From Pseudodesulfovibrio sp. 5S69 (lineage in GTDB: Bacteria; Desulfobacterota; Desulfovibrionia; Desulfovibrionales; Desulfovibrionaceae): 64,000 bases of DNA. The stretch is taken from assembly GCF_037094465.1 (NCBI RefSeq), contig NZ_CP146609.1:2158501-2222500 (forward strand), given 5' to 3'. Every line of letters begins with the position of its first letter. The first letter of the stretch is position 1. Shown here one piece after another: positions 42,438 to 50,621 of this stretch. Made by a program: the position numbers and the translations under genes. The notes beneath the pieces were generated by a model that saw nothing but the letters and a program-made list of their open reading frames with translations, did not search any database and was not told the origin of the DNA.

Positions 42438-44858
42438 ATGCTTTCATTTATCCGGCGGCGGCTTTCACTCAAGCTGCTCATTCCCTTGTGTCTGGTCATC
42501 GTGGCCGGCATCGGCGGTCTGGTCTACTACGTTACCGAATCCACCTTCGGCATGGCATATTCCGCCACCGAGAATACGGCCCAGGAACAGGCGGTGTCCG
42601 CCGCCCGCTCTCTGAGCATGTTCCTCAGGGACCAGCGGTCCATGGCCCGGATGCTCTCCCGCAATCCGGACATGCTCGCCGCAGTGGGCGGGACGCCCCA
42701 GGCGGCGCAGGATGCCTGCATCGCCATCGTCAAGTCCAACCCCAACGTGTGGGGCGTGGAGGTTTTCGACGCCAGGGGCCAGGTCAAGGCCGGAGCCAAC
42801 AGCAACGACGTCAAAATGGTCGGGCTCTATGTCGCTTCCCGGCATTTCGCCAAGGAAGTGCTCAAGGGCAACGACACCGGCGTCATGGACAAGACCATCG
42901 TCTCGGACCGCAAGTCCGGGGCGCACATCTTCAGCATCAGCTACCCCATCCGCGACGGTGAGGGCCAGGTCCGCGGCGGGGTGGTCCTGTTCTGTTCCTG
43001 GGACGCTTTCGTGAAGCAGTTCGTGGCCCCCGTCCACCTCGGCCAAAACGGCTACGGCTTTGTCCTCGACGGCGACGGTCGTTTTATTCACCACCCGGAC
43101 GACAAGCAGTTCCGCAAGGACGCCAGCGGGTTCGAGTTCGTCAAGAAGGCCATGGACAAGAAGGAGGGGATCGTCGAGTACAAATGGGAAGGTACCCGCA
43201 AGTTCCTGGCCGTTGCCCAAGACCCCATGACTGGCTGGTTCGTGTGCATGAGCGCCTCGGTGGACGACATCGCCGCCGTGGCCGCCCGGCAGGGACAGGT
43301 CATGCAGATGGTCGGCGCCGGGTTGATCCTGGCGGTCATGGTCCTGGTGCACCTCCTGCTGGCCCTCTTCGTGTTCCGTCCGGTCAAGAAGACCGTGGCC
43401 ATGGCCGAGGCCACGGCCCACGGCGAGCTGGGCCGCGCCTACGACAAGAACGAGAACGGCGACGAGATCGCCAGCATGCAGTCGGCGCTTATTGATATCC
43501 GCCGTACGGTGCGCTCCATGACCGAGAACTTCGCCGAGGTGGCCCGCCGGATCGAGCGCGGCAACTTCAATGAGCGTGGTGATGCCGACGGTTTCAAGGG
43601 CGAATTCGCCGGACTCATCAATGGGACCAACTACATGCTCGACGGCATGGTCAGCCTGCTCGACGAATTGCCCCTGCCGCTGATGGCCATTTCCAAGGAG
43701 CACTCCATCCTGTTCATCAACAAGGCGGGTGCGGCCATGGGCGGAGCGGAGATCGACGAACTCACCGGCACGACCTGCTCCGACTACTTCCTGACCGGCG
43801 ACTGCGACCCGGAGAAATGCGCCTGCGACAAGGCCATGCGCGGCCGGGAGATGGTCTTCTCCAACACCGAGGCGCATCCCGGTTCACGGTCCTTGGAGAT
43901 CGACTATTTCGGCATGCCGCTGCTGGACGAGAACGGCGAAGTGCTCGGTGCGGTCAAGGTCATCATGGACCAGACCGAGATCCGCCGGGTCCAGCGCGAG
44001 ATGCTGGAGACCGCCACCCAGGCCGATTCCGTGGCCACCATGCTGTCCGCCGCCTCCCAGGAGCTGGCCGCCCAGGTGGAGCAGACCACGCGGGGCGCGG
44101 AGCGGCAGCAGGCCATGTCCGCGGACGTGGCCTCGGCCATGGAAGAGATGAATGCCACCGTGCTCGAGATCGCCCGCAACGCCTCCAACGCCGCCCAGAA
44201 CGCGGATCAGATGCGCGAGAACGCCGTGCGCGGCGGCGAGGTGGTCATGGCCGTGGTCAATTCCATCGAACAGTTGCGCGAACGCGCCGGGCTGGTGGAC
44301 CGGAATATCCGCGACCTCGGCACCGAGGTGGAGGCCATCGGCGCGATCATGACGGTCATCTCCGACATCGCGGACCAGACCAACCTGTTGGCGCTCAATG
44401 CCGCCATCGAGGCCGCCCGGGCCGGTGACGCCGGGCGCGGTTTCGCCGTGGTCGCCGACGAAGTCCGTAAGCTGGCCGAAAAGACCATGAACGCCACCCA
44501 GGAAGTGGGCGGGGCCATCAAGTCCATCCAGGACGGCACCCGCCGCAACCTGGCCGCCTTCCAGAACGCCACCGAGGCCATCGACGAGTCTACGGACCTG
44601 GCCGCCAAGGCCGGAGAGGCCCTGGACGATATCCTCAAGGTGGTCAAGGTGGCGGACGACCAGATCCGCAGCATCGCCACCGCCTCCGAGGAGCAGGCTG
44701 CGACCACCACCGAGGTCAGCCGCAGCGTGGAAGAGGTCAACGAGGTGTCCAACGAGATCGCCGGGGCCATGACCGAATCGACCACTGCCGTAAGCGATCT
44801 GGCCCGGCTGGCCGAGGAACTCAAGCAGATCACCACGCGCATCGGCCGCGACGATTAG
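42438..44858 (+). CDS. Methyl-accepting chemotaxis protein with double-CACHE and Cys-rich PAS
   Basis: An 806-aa receptor: TM helix (~8-30), periplasmic dCACHE domain (~35-285), second TM (~290-313), HAMP, a PAS domain (~410-515) with several Cys in [15 protein letters not shown], and the signalling tip ([32 protein letters not shown] hairpin). The ATG at 42438 with GAGG upstream is preferred over a GTG four codons earlier. The PAS cysteines may bind metal or sense redox. No CheR-binding pentapeptide at the C-terminus. Confidence 0.93.
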   Translation: MLSFIRRRLSLKLLIPLCLVIVAGIGGLVYYVTESTFGMAYSATENTAQEQAVSAARSLSMFLRDQRSMARMLSRNPDMLAAVGGTPQAAQDACIAIVKSNPNVWGVEVFDARGQVKAGANSNDVKMVGLYVASRHFAKEVLKGNDTGVMDKTIVSDRKSGAHIFSISYPIRDGEGQVRGGVVLFCSWDAFVKQFVAPVHLGQNGYGFVLDGDGRFIHHPDDKQFRKDASGFEFVKKAMDKKEGIVEYKWEGTRKFLAVAQDPMTGWFVCMSASVDDIAAVAARQGQVMQMVGAGLILAVMVLVHLLLALFVFRPVKKTVAMAEATAHGELGRAYDKNENGDEIASMQSALIDIRRTVRSMTENFAEVARRIERGNFNERGDADGFKGEFAGLINGTNYMLDGMVSLLDELPLPLMAISKEHSILFINKAGAAMGGAEIDELTGTTCSDYFLTGDCDPEKCACDKAMRGREMVFSNTEAHPGSRSLEIDYFGMPLLDENGEVLGAVKVIMDQTEIRRVQREMLETATQADSVATMLSAASQELAAQVEQTTRGAERQQAMSADVASAMEEMNATVLEIARNASNAAQNADQMRENAVRGGEVVMAVVNSIEQLRERAGLVDRNIRDLGTEVEAIGAIMTVISDIADQTNLLALNAAIEAARAGDAGRGFAVVADEVRKLAEKTMNATQEVGGAIKSIQDGTRRNLAAFQNATEAIDESTDLAAKAGEALDDILKVVKVADDQIRSIATASEEQAATTTEVSRSVEEVNEVSNEIAGAMTESTTAVSDLARLAEELKQITTRIGRDD

Positions 44859-44886
44859 TTCCGAGGGCCCCCGCAACGCATTCGCG

Positions 44887-44925
44887 AACCCTCCCGTCCG
44901 GTCCGGGCGGGAGGGTTCTTGCTTT
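44887..44925 (+). terminator. Terminator after the chemoreceptor gene
   Basis: The arms aaccctcccg (44887-44896) and cgggagggtt (44908-44917) pair perfectly and are followed by cttgcttt. Confidence 0.85.
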
Positions 44926-44959
44926 GACGCGGCCCCCGGACGGGTGCTAGATTCGGGAA

Positions 44960-45922
44960 ATGAACCAGACCCTTGAAGATTCCCTGTTCCAACGGAAACA
45001 GACGGGCTTTTTGCTCTCCCCGGACAAGTCCCTGGCCGAGATGCTGCAAAAGCTCTGGTCCCCGGATGTCCTGGAGTTCCGGGTCTTCGACAGGGGGGCG
45101 CGGGCCATCGAGCTGATGTTCACCGATCCGCCGGACCTGCTTGTGGTGGACAACCGGCTCAAGGACATCTCCGGCCGCGAAGTGGCCAACCTGGTCAAGA
45201 GCGAGAACGTCTACCGCCAGCTTCCGGTGGTCATGTGCGTGGACCCGGTGGACGTGGAGGAGCCGTGGAACTGGAACCAGATCGAGGTGGACGACTTCCT
45301 GGTCCGGCCGTTCAACCCGTCCGAGGTGCGCGACCGCATCAACCTGACCCTGTGCCGGGCCATGCGCGCCCTGGACGCCAATCCGCTGTCCAAGCTGCCG
45401 GGCAACACCTCCATCATCCAGCGTATCCAGCAGCTCATCGACAACGGCGATGACTTCGCCCTGGCTTACTGCGACCTCGACTATTTCAAGTCCTACAACG
45501 ACAAGTACGGCTTCTCGCGCGGCGACGAGGTGCTCATGATGGCCGCCCGGGTCATCGTCAACACCATCCGCAGCTACCAGGGCGTGTCGAGCTTCGTGGG
45601 CCACGTGGGCGGCGACGACTTCGTCTTCATCCTGCCGCCGGACAAGGTCGAGGACGCCTGCAAACGGATCATCAAGGCGTTCGACGAGATCGTGCCCCAT
45701 TTCTACGACCCCGACGACCGCAAGCGCGGCAACATCACCTCCGTGGACCGGGAGGGCAACACCAAGGTCTTCCCGCTCATGGCCATCTCCCTGGCCGTGG
45801 TGGTCAACACCGAGCGGCGCATCGAGCACTACGGCGAGGTTTCGTCCATCGCCATGGAGTTGAAGAAAAAGGCCAAGGCAGACCCGAAGAGCAGCTATGT
45901 CATCGACCGACGCCAATCGTAA
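44960..45922 (+). CDS. Response-regulator-like GGDEF protein (diguanylate cyclase)
   Basis: A 320-aa protein: N-terminal receiver-like domain (~10-130) with Asp in LLVVDNRLKDISG, and a GGDEF domain (~140-315) with the signature GGDDF. Substitution of the fourth residue by Asp keeps an acidic side chain, so activity is possible. No RxxD inhibitory site directly upstream of it. It would make cyclic di-GMP. Its 3' end overlaps the recombinase gene by 26 bp. Confidence 0.87.
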   Translation: MNQTLEDSLFQRKQTGFLLSPDKSLAEMLQKLWSPDVLEFRVFDRGARAIELMFTDPPDLLVVDNRLKDISGREVANLVKSENVYRQLPVVMCVDPVDVEEPWNWNQIEVDDFLVRPFNPSEVRDRINLTLCRAMRALDANPLSKLPGNTSIIQRIQQLIDNGDDFALAYCDLDYFKSYNDKYGFSRGDEVLMMAARVIVNTIRSYQGVSSFVGHVGGDDFVFILPPDKVEDACKRIIKAFDEIVPHFYDPDDRKRGNITSVDREGNTKVFPLMAISLAVVVNTERRIEHYGEVSSIAMELKKKAKADPKSSYVIDRRQS

Positions 45923-46847
45923 CGAACCGGGCGAACTCGTCCGGGGTTTCCTCGCCTACCTCGAGGTCGAGAAGGGCTATTCCCCGGCCACCATCCGTTC
46001 CTATTCCACGGACCTCGACCAGTTCGAGGAGTTCCTCCGGGGCCGCAAGGCGACCCTGGAGCGCCCGGTCCGCCTCAATCGCGACCACGTCCGCGCCTTC
46101 CTGGCCGAGCTGCACCGCAGGCAGTTGACCAAGACTTCCATGGGCCGGAAACTGTCCAGCCTGCGCGCCTATTTCAAATACCTCCTGCGCCACAAGCTCA
46201 TCACCAAGGACCCGGCCGCGGGCATCCGCAACCCCAAGCAGGAGAAGCGCCATCCCCAGGTGCTCAACGTGGACCAGGCCGTTGCCCTCATGGAGGCGCA
46301 CGTGGACCCGGACCCCGAAGGACTGCGCGACGTCGCCCTGGCCGAGTTGCTCTACGGCTCGGGCCTGCGCATCAGCGAGGCCATCGGGCTGGACCTCAAC
46401 GACGTGGATTCCGACGTGATCCGGGTCACCGGCAAGGGCAGCAAGGAGCGCATCGTGCCCCTGTCCGACGCGGCCGTCGAGCGCATCCGCCGCTACATGA
46501 GCCAGCGCCATGCCTTTCTCAAGGACAACTATGCCGAGCAGGCTCTGTTCCTCAGCTCCCGCGCGGGCAAGCGGCTGGACCGTCGCCAGGCCAACCGTAT
46601 CGTGGCCAAGCTCGCCAAGCTGGCCGGGCTGCCCAAGGACGTGCACCCGCACATGCTCCGCCACAGCTTCGCCACCCACATGCTCGAAGCCGGGGCAGAC
46701 CTGCGCAGCGTGCAGGAGTTGCTCGGCCACGAGAACCTGACCACGACCCAGCGTTACACGCATCTGGACATGCAGCGCATCATGCAGGTATACGACCACG
46801 CGCACCCGCTGGCGGGCGAGCACAAAAACGATACCGACAAAGACTGA
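45897..46847 (+). CDS. xerC: Tyrosine recombinase XerC/XerD
   Basis: A 316-aa recombinase with SAM-like N-terminal domain (~10-95) and catalytic domain. Catalytic residues visible: Arg in GSGLRISE, Lys in GKGSKER, HxxR in HMLRHSF, His in LLGHENL and Tyr in QRYTHLD. Length and position in a housekeeping block fit Xer proteins that resolve chromosome dimers rather than a phage integrase. The first ATG overlaps the preceding gene by 26 bp. XerC versus XerD cannot be settled from sequence alone. Confidence 0.9.
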   Translation: MSSTDANRNEPGELVRGFLAYLEVEKGYSPATIRSYSTDLDQFEEFLRGRKATLERPVRLNRDHVRAFLAELHRRQLTKTSMGRKLSSLRAYFKYLLRHKLITKDPAAGIRNPKQEKRHPQVLNVDQAVALMEAHVDPDPEGLRDVALAELLYGSGLRISEAIGLDLNDVDSDVIRVTGKGSKERIVPLSDAAVERIRRYMSQRHAFLKDNYAEQALFLSSRAGKRLDRRQANRIVAKLAKLAGLPKDVHPHMLRHSFATHMLEAGADLRSVQELLGHENLTTTQRYTHLDMQRIMQVYDHAHPLAGEHKNDTDKD

Positions 46848-46859
46848 ACGGAGACCCCC

Positions 46860-47366
46860 ATGGACAATCCCCTGGTCCTTCTGGAAACCCCGGAAGGCGA
46901 AATCCTGATCGAACTTTTTCCTGACAAGGCCCCGAAAACCGTTGAGAACTTCCTCAAGTACGTGGACGACGAGTTCTACGACGGCACCCTGTTCCACCGG
47001 GTCATCAAGGGATTCATGATCCAGACCGGCGGCCTGACCTTCTCTATGCAGGAAAAGGAAACCTTCGATCCCATCGAGAACGAGGCAACCAACGGCCTGA
47101 AGAACCTCAAGGGCACCGTGGCCATGGGCCGCCTGCCCGAGCCGCACAGCGCCACCTCCCAGTTCTACATCAACGTGGCCGATAACGCCGACCTGGACCA
47201 TACCGGCGAGGACGACGAGAACTTCGGCTACTGCGTGTTCGGCGAGGTCGTGGACGGCATGAACGTGGCCGAAAAAATCAGTAAGATCCGCACCCACTCC
47301 TACCAGGGCTTCGACGACGTCCCCAAGGACCCCATCTCGATCATCTCGGCCCGTCGGTTCGAGTAG
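46860..47366 (+). CDS. ppiB: Cyclophilin-type peptidyl-prolyl isomerase
   Basis: A 168-aa cytoplasmic cyclophilin with the family blocks FHRVIKGFMIQTGG, AMGRLPEPHSATSQFYINV and FGEVVDGMNV; no signal peptide. The Arg of FHRV and QTGG form the active site. It follows xerC by 12 nt. A repeat module begins 3 nt after its stop. Confidence 0.94.
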   Translation: MDNPLVLLETPEGEILIELFPDKAPKTVENFLKYVDDEFYDGTLFHRVIKGFMIQTGGLTFSMQEKETFDPIENEATNGLKNLKGTVAMGRLPEPHSATSQFYINVADNADLDHTGEDDENFGYCVFGEVVDGMNVAEKISKIRTHSYQGFDDVPKDPISIISARRFE

Positions 47367-47368
47367 AG

Positions 47369-47646
47369 AGTGCCTCGGCGGCCGAGGAAGGGGAAAGGGA
47401 ACCCTTTGAAAGGGCTTCCCTTTCCCTTCCGGACTCCATCCCCTTTCCTTCCTAAACTTCTTGTGCCGCTTCGCGGAGTGCGAGGGGAGCGGAATATCTT
47501 GCCTCTTTTGAAGGAATTGTAGGGAAGGTGTTCTGTGGCACGGCATAGCGCGTGCGCTCGTCCTTGCCGAAGGCACACAAAAAGCTTGGAAGGGCAGTCC
47601 AGAGGGAAACTTTTTCCAAAAGTTTCCCTCTCTGCCGCCGGAGGCA
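47369..47646. repeat. TIR-flanked intergenic repeat module, copy 2
   Basis: 278 bp with ends tgcctcggcgg (one base shorter than copy 1) and ccgccggaggca. It shares with copy 1 (36745-37049) the left hairpin (gggaaccctttgaaagggcttccc), the ggactccatc block and cctaaac; near the right end it has a 14-bp hairpin (agagggaaactttt arms). Placed 3 nt after the cyclophilin stop. Confidence 0.8.
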
Positions 47647-47655
47647 TCTTGAAAG

Positions 47656-47686
47656 AAAAGGGCCGCCCGAATGGGCGGCCCTTTTT
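47656..47686. terminator. Bidirectional terminator
   Basis: The stem aaaagggccgccc / gggcggcccttttt with a 4-nt loop has A-rich and T-rich flanks; it lies between convergent genes. Confidence 0.9.
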
Positions 47687-47708
47687 GTAGTCAAAGTAAT
47701 GCGTCAGT

Positions 47709-48878
47709 CTACTTGTTCAGGACGTCCTTGAGGCGTTGGGCGGCCTGTTCCTTGGTCTCGGCGAGTTTCTGGCCGACTTCCTGGTACTTGCGTTCGGCTT
47801 CTTCGCTGAGGGTGGTCATCAGTTCCTTGACGGTGATGATCTTGTCCACCAGACAGGCGTTGGCGCCGCAGAAGGCGAAGCCGTTCTTGAGCTTGCCCTT
47901 GTAGGCGTTCACCAGGGCCTGGGCGATGCAGTAGGGGGACTTGTTCTCGGCGCAAGAGTGCAGGCACTTGTGCACGCACTTCTTGGGGTGCTTGAGGCCG
48001 GCGGTCACGGCGTCGAGGAAGGCGTTCTTGATGGCGCGGCCGGGCATACCCACCGGGCTTTTGATGATGGTCACATCCTCGGCCTTGGCGTTGATGTAGG
48101 CCTGCTTGAAGGCCATGTCCGCGTCGCATTCCTCGGTGGCCACAAACCGGGTGCCCATCTGGACGCCGGAAGCGCCCATCTCAAGGTAGCGGGCAATGTC
48201 TTCGCCGGTGTATACGCCGCCCGCAGCGATGACCGGGATCGGCTTTTCGTGTTTTTCGCGGTAGGGCTGAACGGCCTCGACAACCTGGGCCAGGATGGTT
48301 TCCAACTGGTACTCGGGGTCGTCGATCTGTTCGGCCTTGAAGCCGAGGTGCCCGCCTGCCTTGGGGCCTTCGACCACGAAGCCGTCGGGCAGGTAGTTGA
48401 AGCGGCTGGCCCATTTGCGGCAGAGGATGGAGGCCGCGCGGCCGGAAGAGACGATGGGCACGAGCTTGGTGCGCAGTTCCTCCTTCATCTCATCGGAGAC
48501 CTCGCGCAGATACTTGGGCATTTCCAGCGGCAGGCCCGCGCCGGAGATGATCACATCCACCTTTTCGCGGATGGAGGTGCGGACCATGTCGCCGTAGTTG
48601 GTCAGGGCGCACATGATGTTCACGCCGAGCAGGCCGTCGGTCATCTTTGCCCGCGCCTTGCGGATTTCGTCTATGAGGCTGCGGCGGTCGGCCCCTTCGG
48701 GGTCTTTGGCGCGAAGGGGGTCGAGCATGCCGATCATGGACGTGGCGATGACGCCTACGCCGCCTTCGTTGGCCACGGCGCTGGCCAGCCCGGAAAGGGA
48801 GATGCCCACGCCCATGCCGCCCTGGATGATGGGCAGACGGGCGGCGATATCACCGAAATTAAGACTGGGAAGTTTCAT
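47709..48878 (-). CDS. NAD(P)H-dependent flavin oxidoreductase (nitronate monooxygenase family)
   Basis: A 389-aa TIM-barrel FMN enzyme of the nitronate monooxygenase/FabK family: PIIQGGMGVGIS at the start, VEGPKAGGHLGF with the conserved His, IAAGGVYTG and GVQMGTRFVATEE for FMN phosphate. A C-terminal segment (~305-355) has seven or more Cys (KCVHKCLHSC, FCGANAC), not typical of nitronate monooxygenases; some family members in anaerobes have it. Actual substrate is unknown. Transcribed alone, convergent with ppiB. Confidence 0.88.
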   Translation of the reverse strand: MKLPSLNFGDIAARLPIIQGGMGVGISLSGLASAVANEGGVGVIATSMIGMLDPLRAKDPEGADRRSLIDEIRKARAKMTDGLLGVNIMCALTNYGDMVRTSIREKVDVIISGAGLPLEMPKYLREVSDEMKEELRTKLVPIVSSGRAASILCRKWASRFNYLPDGFVVEGPKAGGHLGFKAEQIDDPEYQLETILAQVVEAVQPYREKHEKPIPVIAAGGVYTGEDIARYLEMGASGVQMGTRFVATEECDADMAFKQAYINAKAEDVTIIKSPVGMPGRAIKNAFLDAVTAGLKHPKKCVHKCLHSCAENKSPYCIAQALVNAYKGKLKNGFAFCGANACLVDKIITVKELMTTLSEEAERKYQEVGQKLAETKEQAAQRLKDVLNK

Positions 48879-48967
48879 TATATATACCTCGCGTAAAGCT
48901 GATAATTAGATGACCATTGCTCTGAATTCGGGATCAAGTCAAGATAAACGAATGTTTCAAATAGATG

Positions 48968-50164
48968 TTACGAAGCCGTGACGTGCTCCTTGACCACCAG
49001 TTCGGCGAAATACATGGAGCTGGTAAAGGCCGGGGATATGGAATTGAGGATATGGACGCTGTGTTCGGCTTCCTCGATGACGAAATCCATGACCAGTTGG
49101 CTGGTCCGGATGTTCACGAGCTGGGGCCGGATGCCCACCTTGGCCGAGGGGAGCATGTCTTCGGGGGCGATCTCCTTGACCAGTTTGGCCGCGTCGTTGA
49201 AAAAGTGCTTGAAGAAATATTTGCGTGGCTCCTCTAGGGCGATGGTCCGGAATTTCTTGTTTTCCATGAACATGCGCATGTCGCGGAAGAGGATGTTCAG
49301 GACTTCGCCGTCCAGTCCCTTGAGGATGCCGTAGTTTTCTCGCCCGAAGGCCGGGATGGCCGTGGGGCCGACGTACACTTCGCCGTGCACGCTACGGGTG
49401 AAGTGCACGCCGAGGAACGGGTTCTTGATGTTCGGGACCGGGTAAATGGACCCTTTGATGCGGTCTGCAGCGGGCTTTTTGAGCACATGGTAGATGCCCT
49501 TGAAGGGCAGCAGGCGATAGTCTTCGCCGATGCCGAAAGCCTGTGCCACCTTGTCGCTGTAGGCGCCGGCCGCGTTGATGAACAGCTTGTAGCCGATGTC
49601 GCCCTGGGAGGTCGCGACCCTGTTCGGCCCGGCCGTGCCGGTGAACCGGGTGTCGAAGAAGAAGCGGACCTTGCCGCTGGTCTCCAGCTCTTCGCGCATG
49701 GCCGAAAGGATGCGCCTGGGGTCGACCACGCTGGTCTGGGGCGAGTACAGGGCGCGGTCCACGGTAAAGGCGTTGGGCTCGATCTCGGCCAGGCGCTTCT
49801 TGTCGATCATCTCGACCACGCCGCCGTTGGCCGTGGCGCGGCGCTCCAGTTCGTCGAGGGTGTCCAGCTCGTCCTCGGTGCGGGCCACGATGACCTTGCC
49901 GGACTTGAACAGGGGCAACGCCCGCTCCTCGCAGTAGGCCTGCATGCGCCGGTTGCCTTCCAGGCACATCCTGGCCTTCAGGGTGCCGGGGTCGTAGTAG
50001 ATGCCCGCGTGGAGCACGCCGCTGTTGCGGCCCGAGGCGTGCCTGCCCAGAGCCGGTTCCTTGTCGAAGAGGATGACGTCGTCGCAGCCGGCCTTGAGCA
50101 GCTCGCGGGCGATGGTCAGCCCGAGGATGCCCGCCCCGCAGATGACGGTGTGCGCGCTGTACAT
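48968..50164 (-). CDS. lhgO: L-2-hydroxyglutarate oxidase-like FAD enzyme LhgO
   Basis: A 398-aa FAD-dependent oxidoreductase of the DAO fold: ADP-binding GAGILGLTIAREL at the N-terminus, GRHASGRNSGVLHAGIYY, and LLPFKGIYHVL are LhgO landmarks. It would oxidise L-2-hydroxyglutarate to 2-oxoglutarate and pass electrons on, probably to the quinone pool. It follows the PPC-domain gene by 5 nt, at the end of a long minus-strand operon. Confidence 0.85.
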   Translation of the reverse strand: MYSAHTVICGAGILGLTIARELLKAGCDDVILFDKEPALGRHASGRNSGVLHAGIYYDPGTLKARMCLEGNRRMQAYCEERALPLFKSGKVIVARTEDELDTLDELERRATANGGVVEMIDKKRLAEIEPNAFTVDRALYSPQTSVVDPRRILSAMREELETSGKVRFFFDTRFTGTAGPNRVATSQGDIGYKLFINAAGAYSDKVAQAFGIGEDYRLLPFKGIYHVLKKPAADRIKGSIYPVPNIKNPFLGVHFTRSVHGEVYVGPTAIPAFGRENYGILKGLDGEVLNILFRDMRMFMENKKFRTIALEEPRKYFFKHFFNDAAKLVKEIAPEDMLPSAKVGIRPQLVNIRTSQLVMDFVIEEAEHSVHILNSISPAFTSSMYFAELVVKEHVTAS

Positions 50165-50169
50165 GGACC

Positions 50170-50613
50170 TTATGCCTTGGTCAGCAGGGCCACGCCGCTC
50201 TCGGGGTCCTTTTTGCGCAGCATGCCGGTGTCCTCTATTTCCATGATGACGACCTCGCCCACCAGCCAGACGTCCAGGCCGGGGCGGATGCAGCCTGCCA
50301 GGGTCTCGCCGTCACGGCCGAGCGCCGCGTGCATGTGCAGGATCGGGGCGCCGGACTCGTCCGGGAACAGGGTGCCCAGGCCGAGCACCTCGTGGGCGCC
50401 GTGCACCGGGCAGAGGATCGGGTCTATGACCGGGGCCTTGCCGTCCTTGGGGCCGGCCACCACGTTGCCTTGGTCCGCGCCGCCGATGAGGGTGCACAGG
50501 GCGGTTTGAATGGAGTGTTCCTTGGCGAACTGTTCGAGACAGTCCGGGAGCCGCTCGCCGTCTTCCAGACGCAGGGTGAAGACCCTGCCCACATTGCCTT
50601 GGCTGTACTGCAT
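50170..50613 (-). CDS. PPC-domain (DUF296) protein
   Basis: A 147-aa protein with a single PPC/DUF296 domain: GRVFTLRLEDGERLPDCL at the start, and LHMHAALGRDGETLAGCI with VWLVGEVVIMEI near the end. The His-rich LHMH segment binds zinc in structures of the family. In bacteria the role is unclear; no AT-hook is present. The ATG at 50613 follows AGGA and lies 8 nt after the AddB-like stop. Confidence 0.85.
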   Translation of the reverse strand: MQYSQGNVGRVFTLRLEDGERLPDCLEQFAKEHSIQTALCTLIGGADQGNVVAGPKDGKAPVIDPILCPVHGAHEVLGLGTLFPDESGAPILHMHAALGRDGETLAGCIRPGLDVWLVGEVVIMEIEDTGMLRKKDPESGVALLTKA

Positions 50614-50621
50614 GGGAATTC

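Noticed and set aside
45897..46847. XerC-like gene as a phage integrase marking a second island
   Set aside because: Length, motifs and placement between housekeeping genes fit Xer; no attachment repeats or tRNA flank it.
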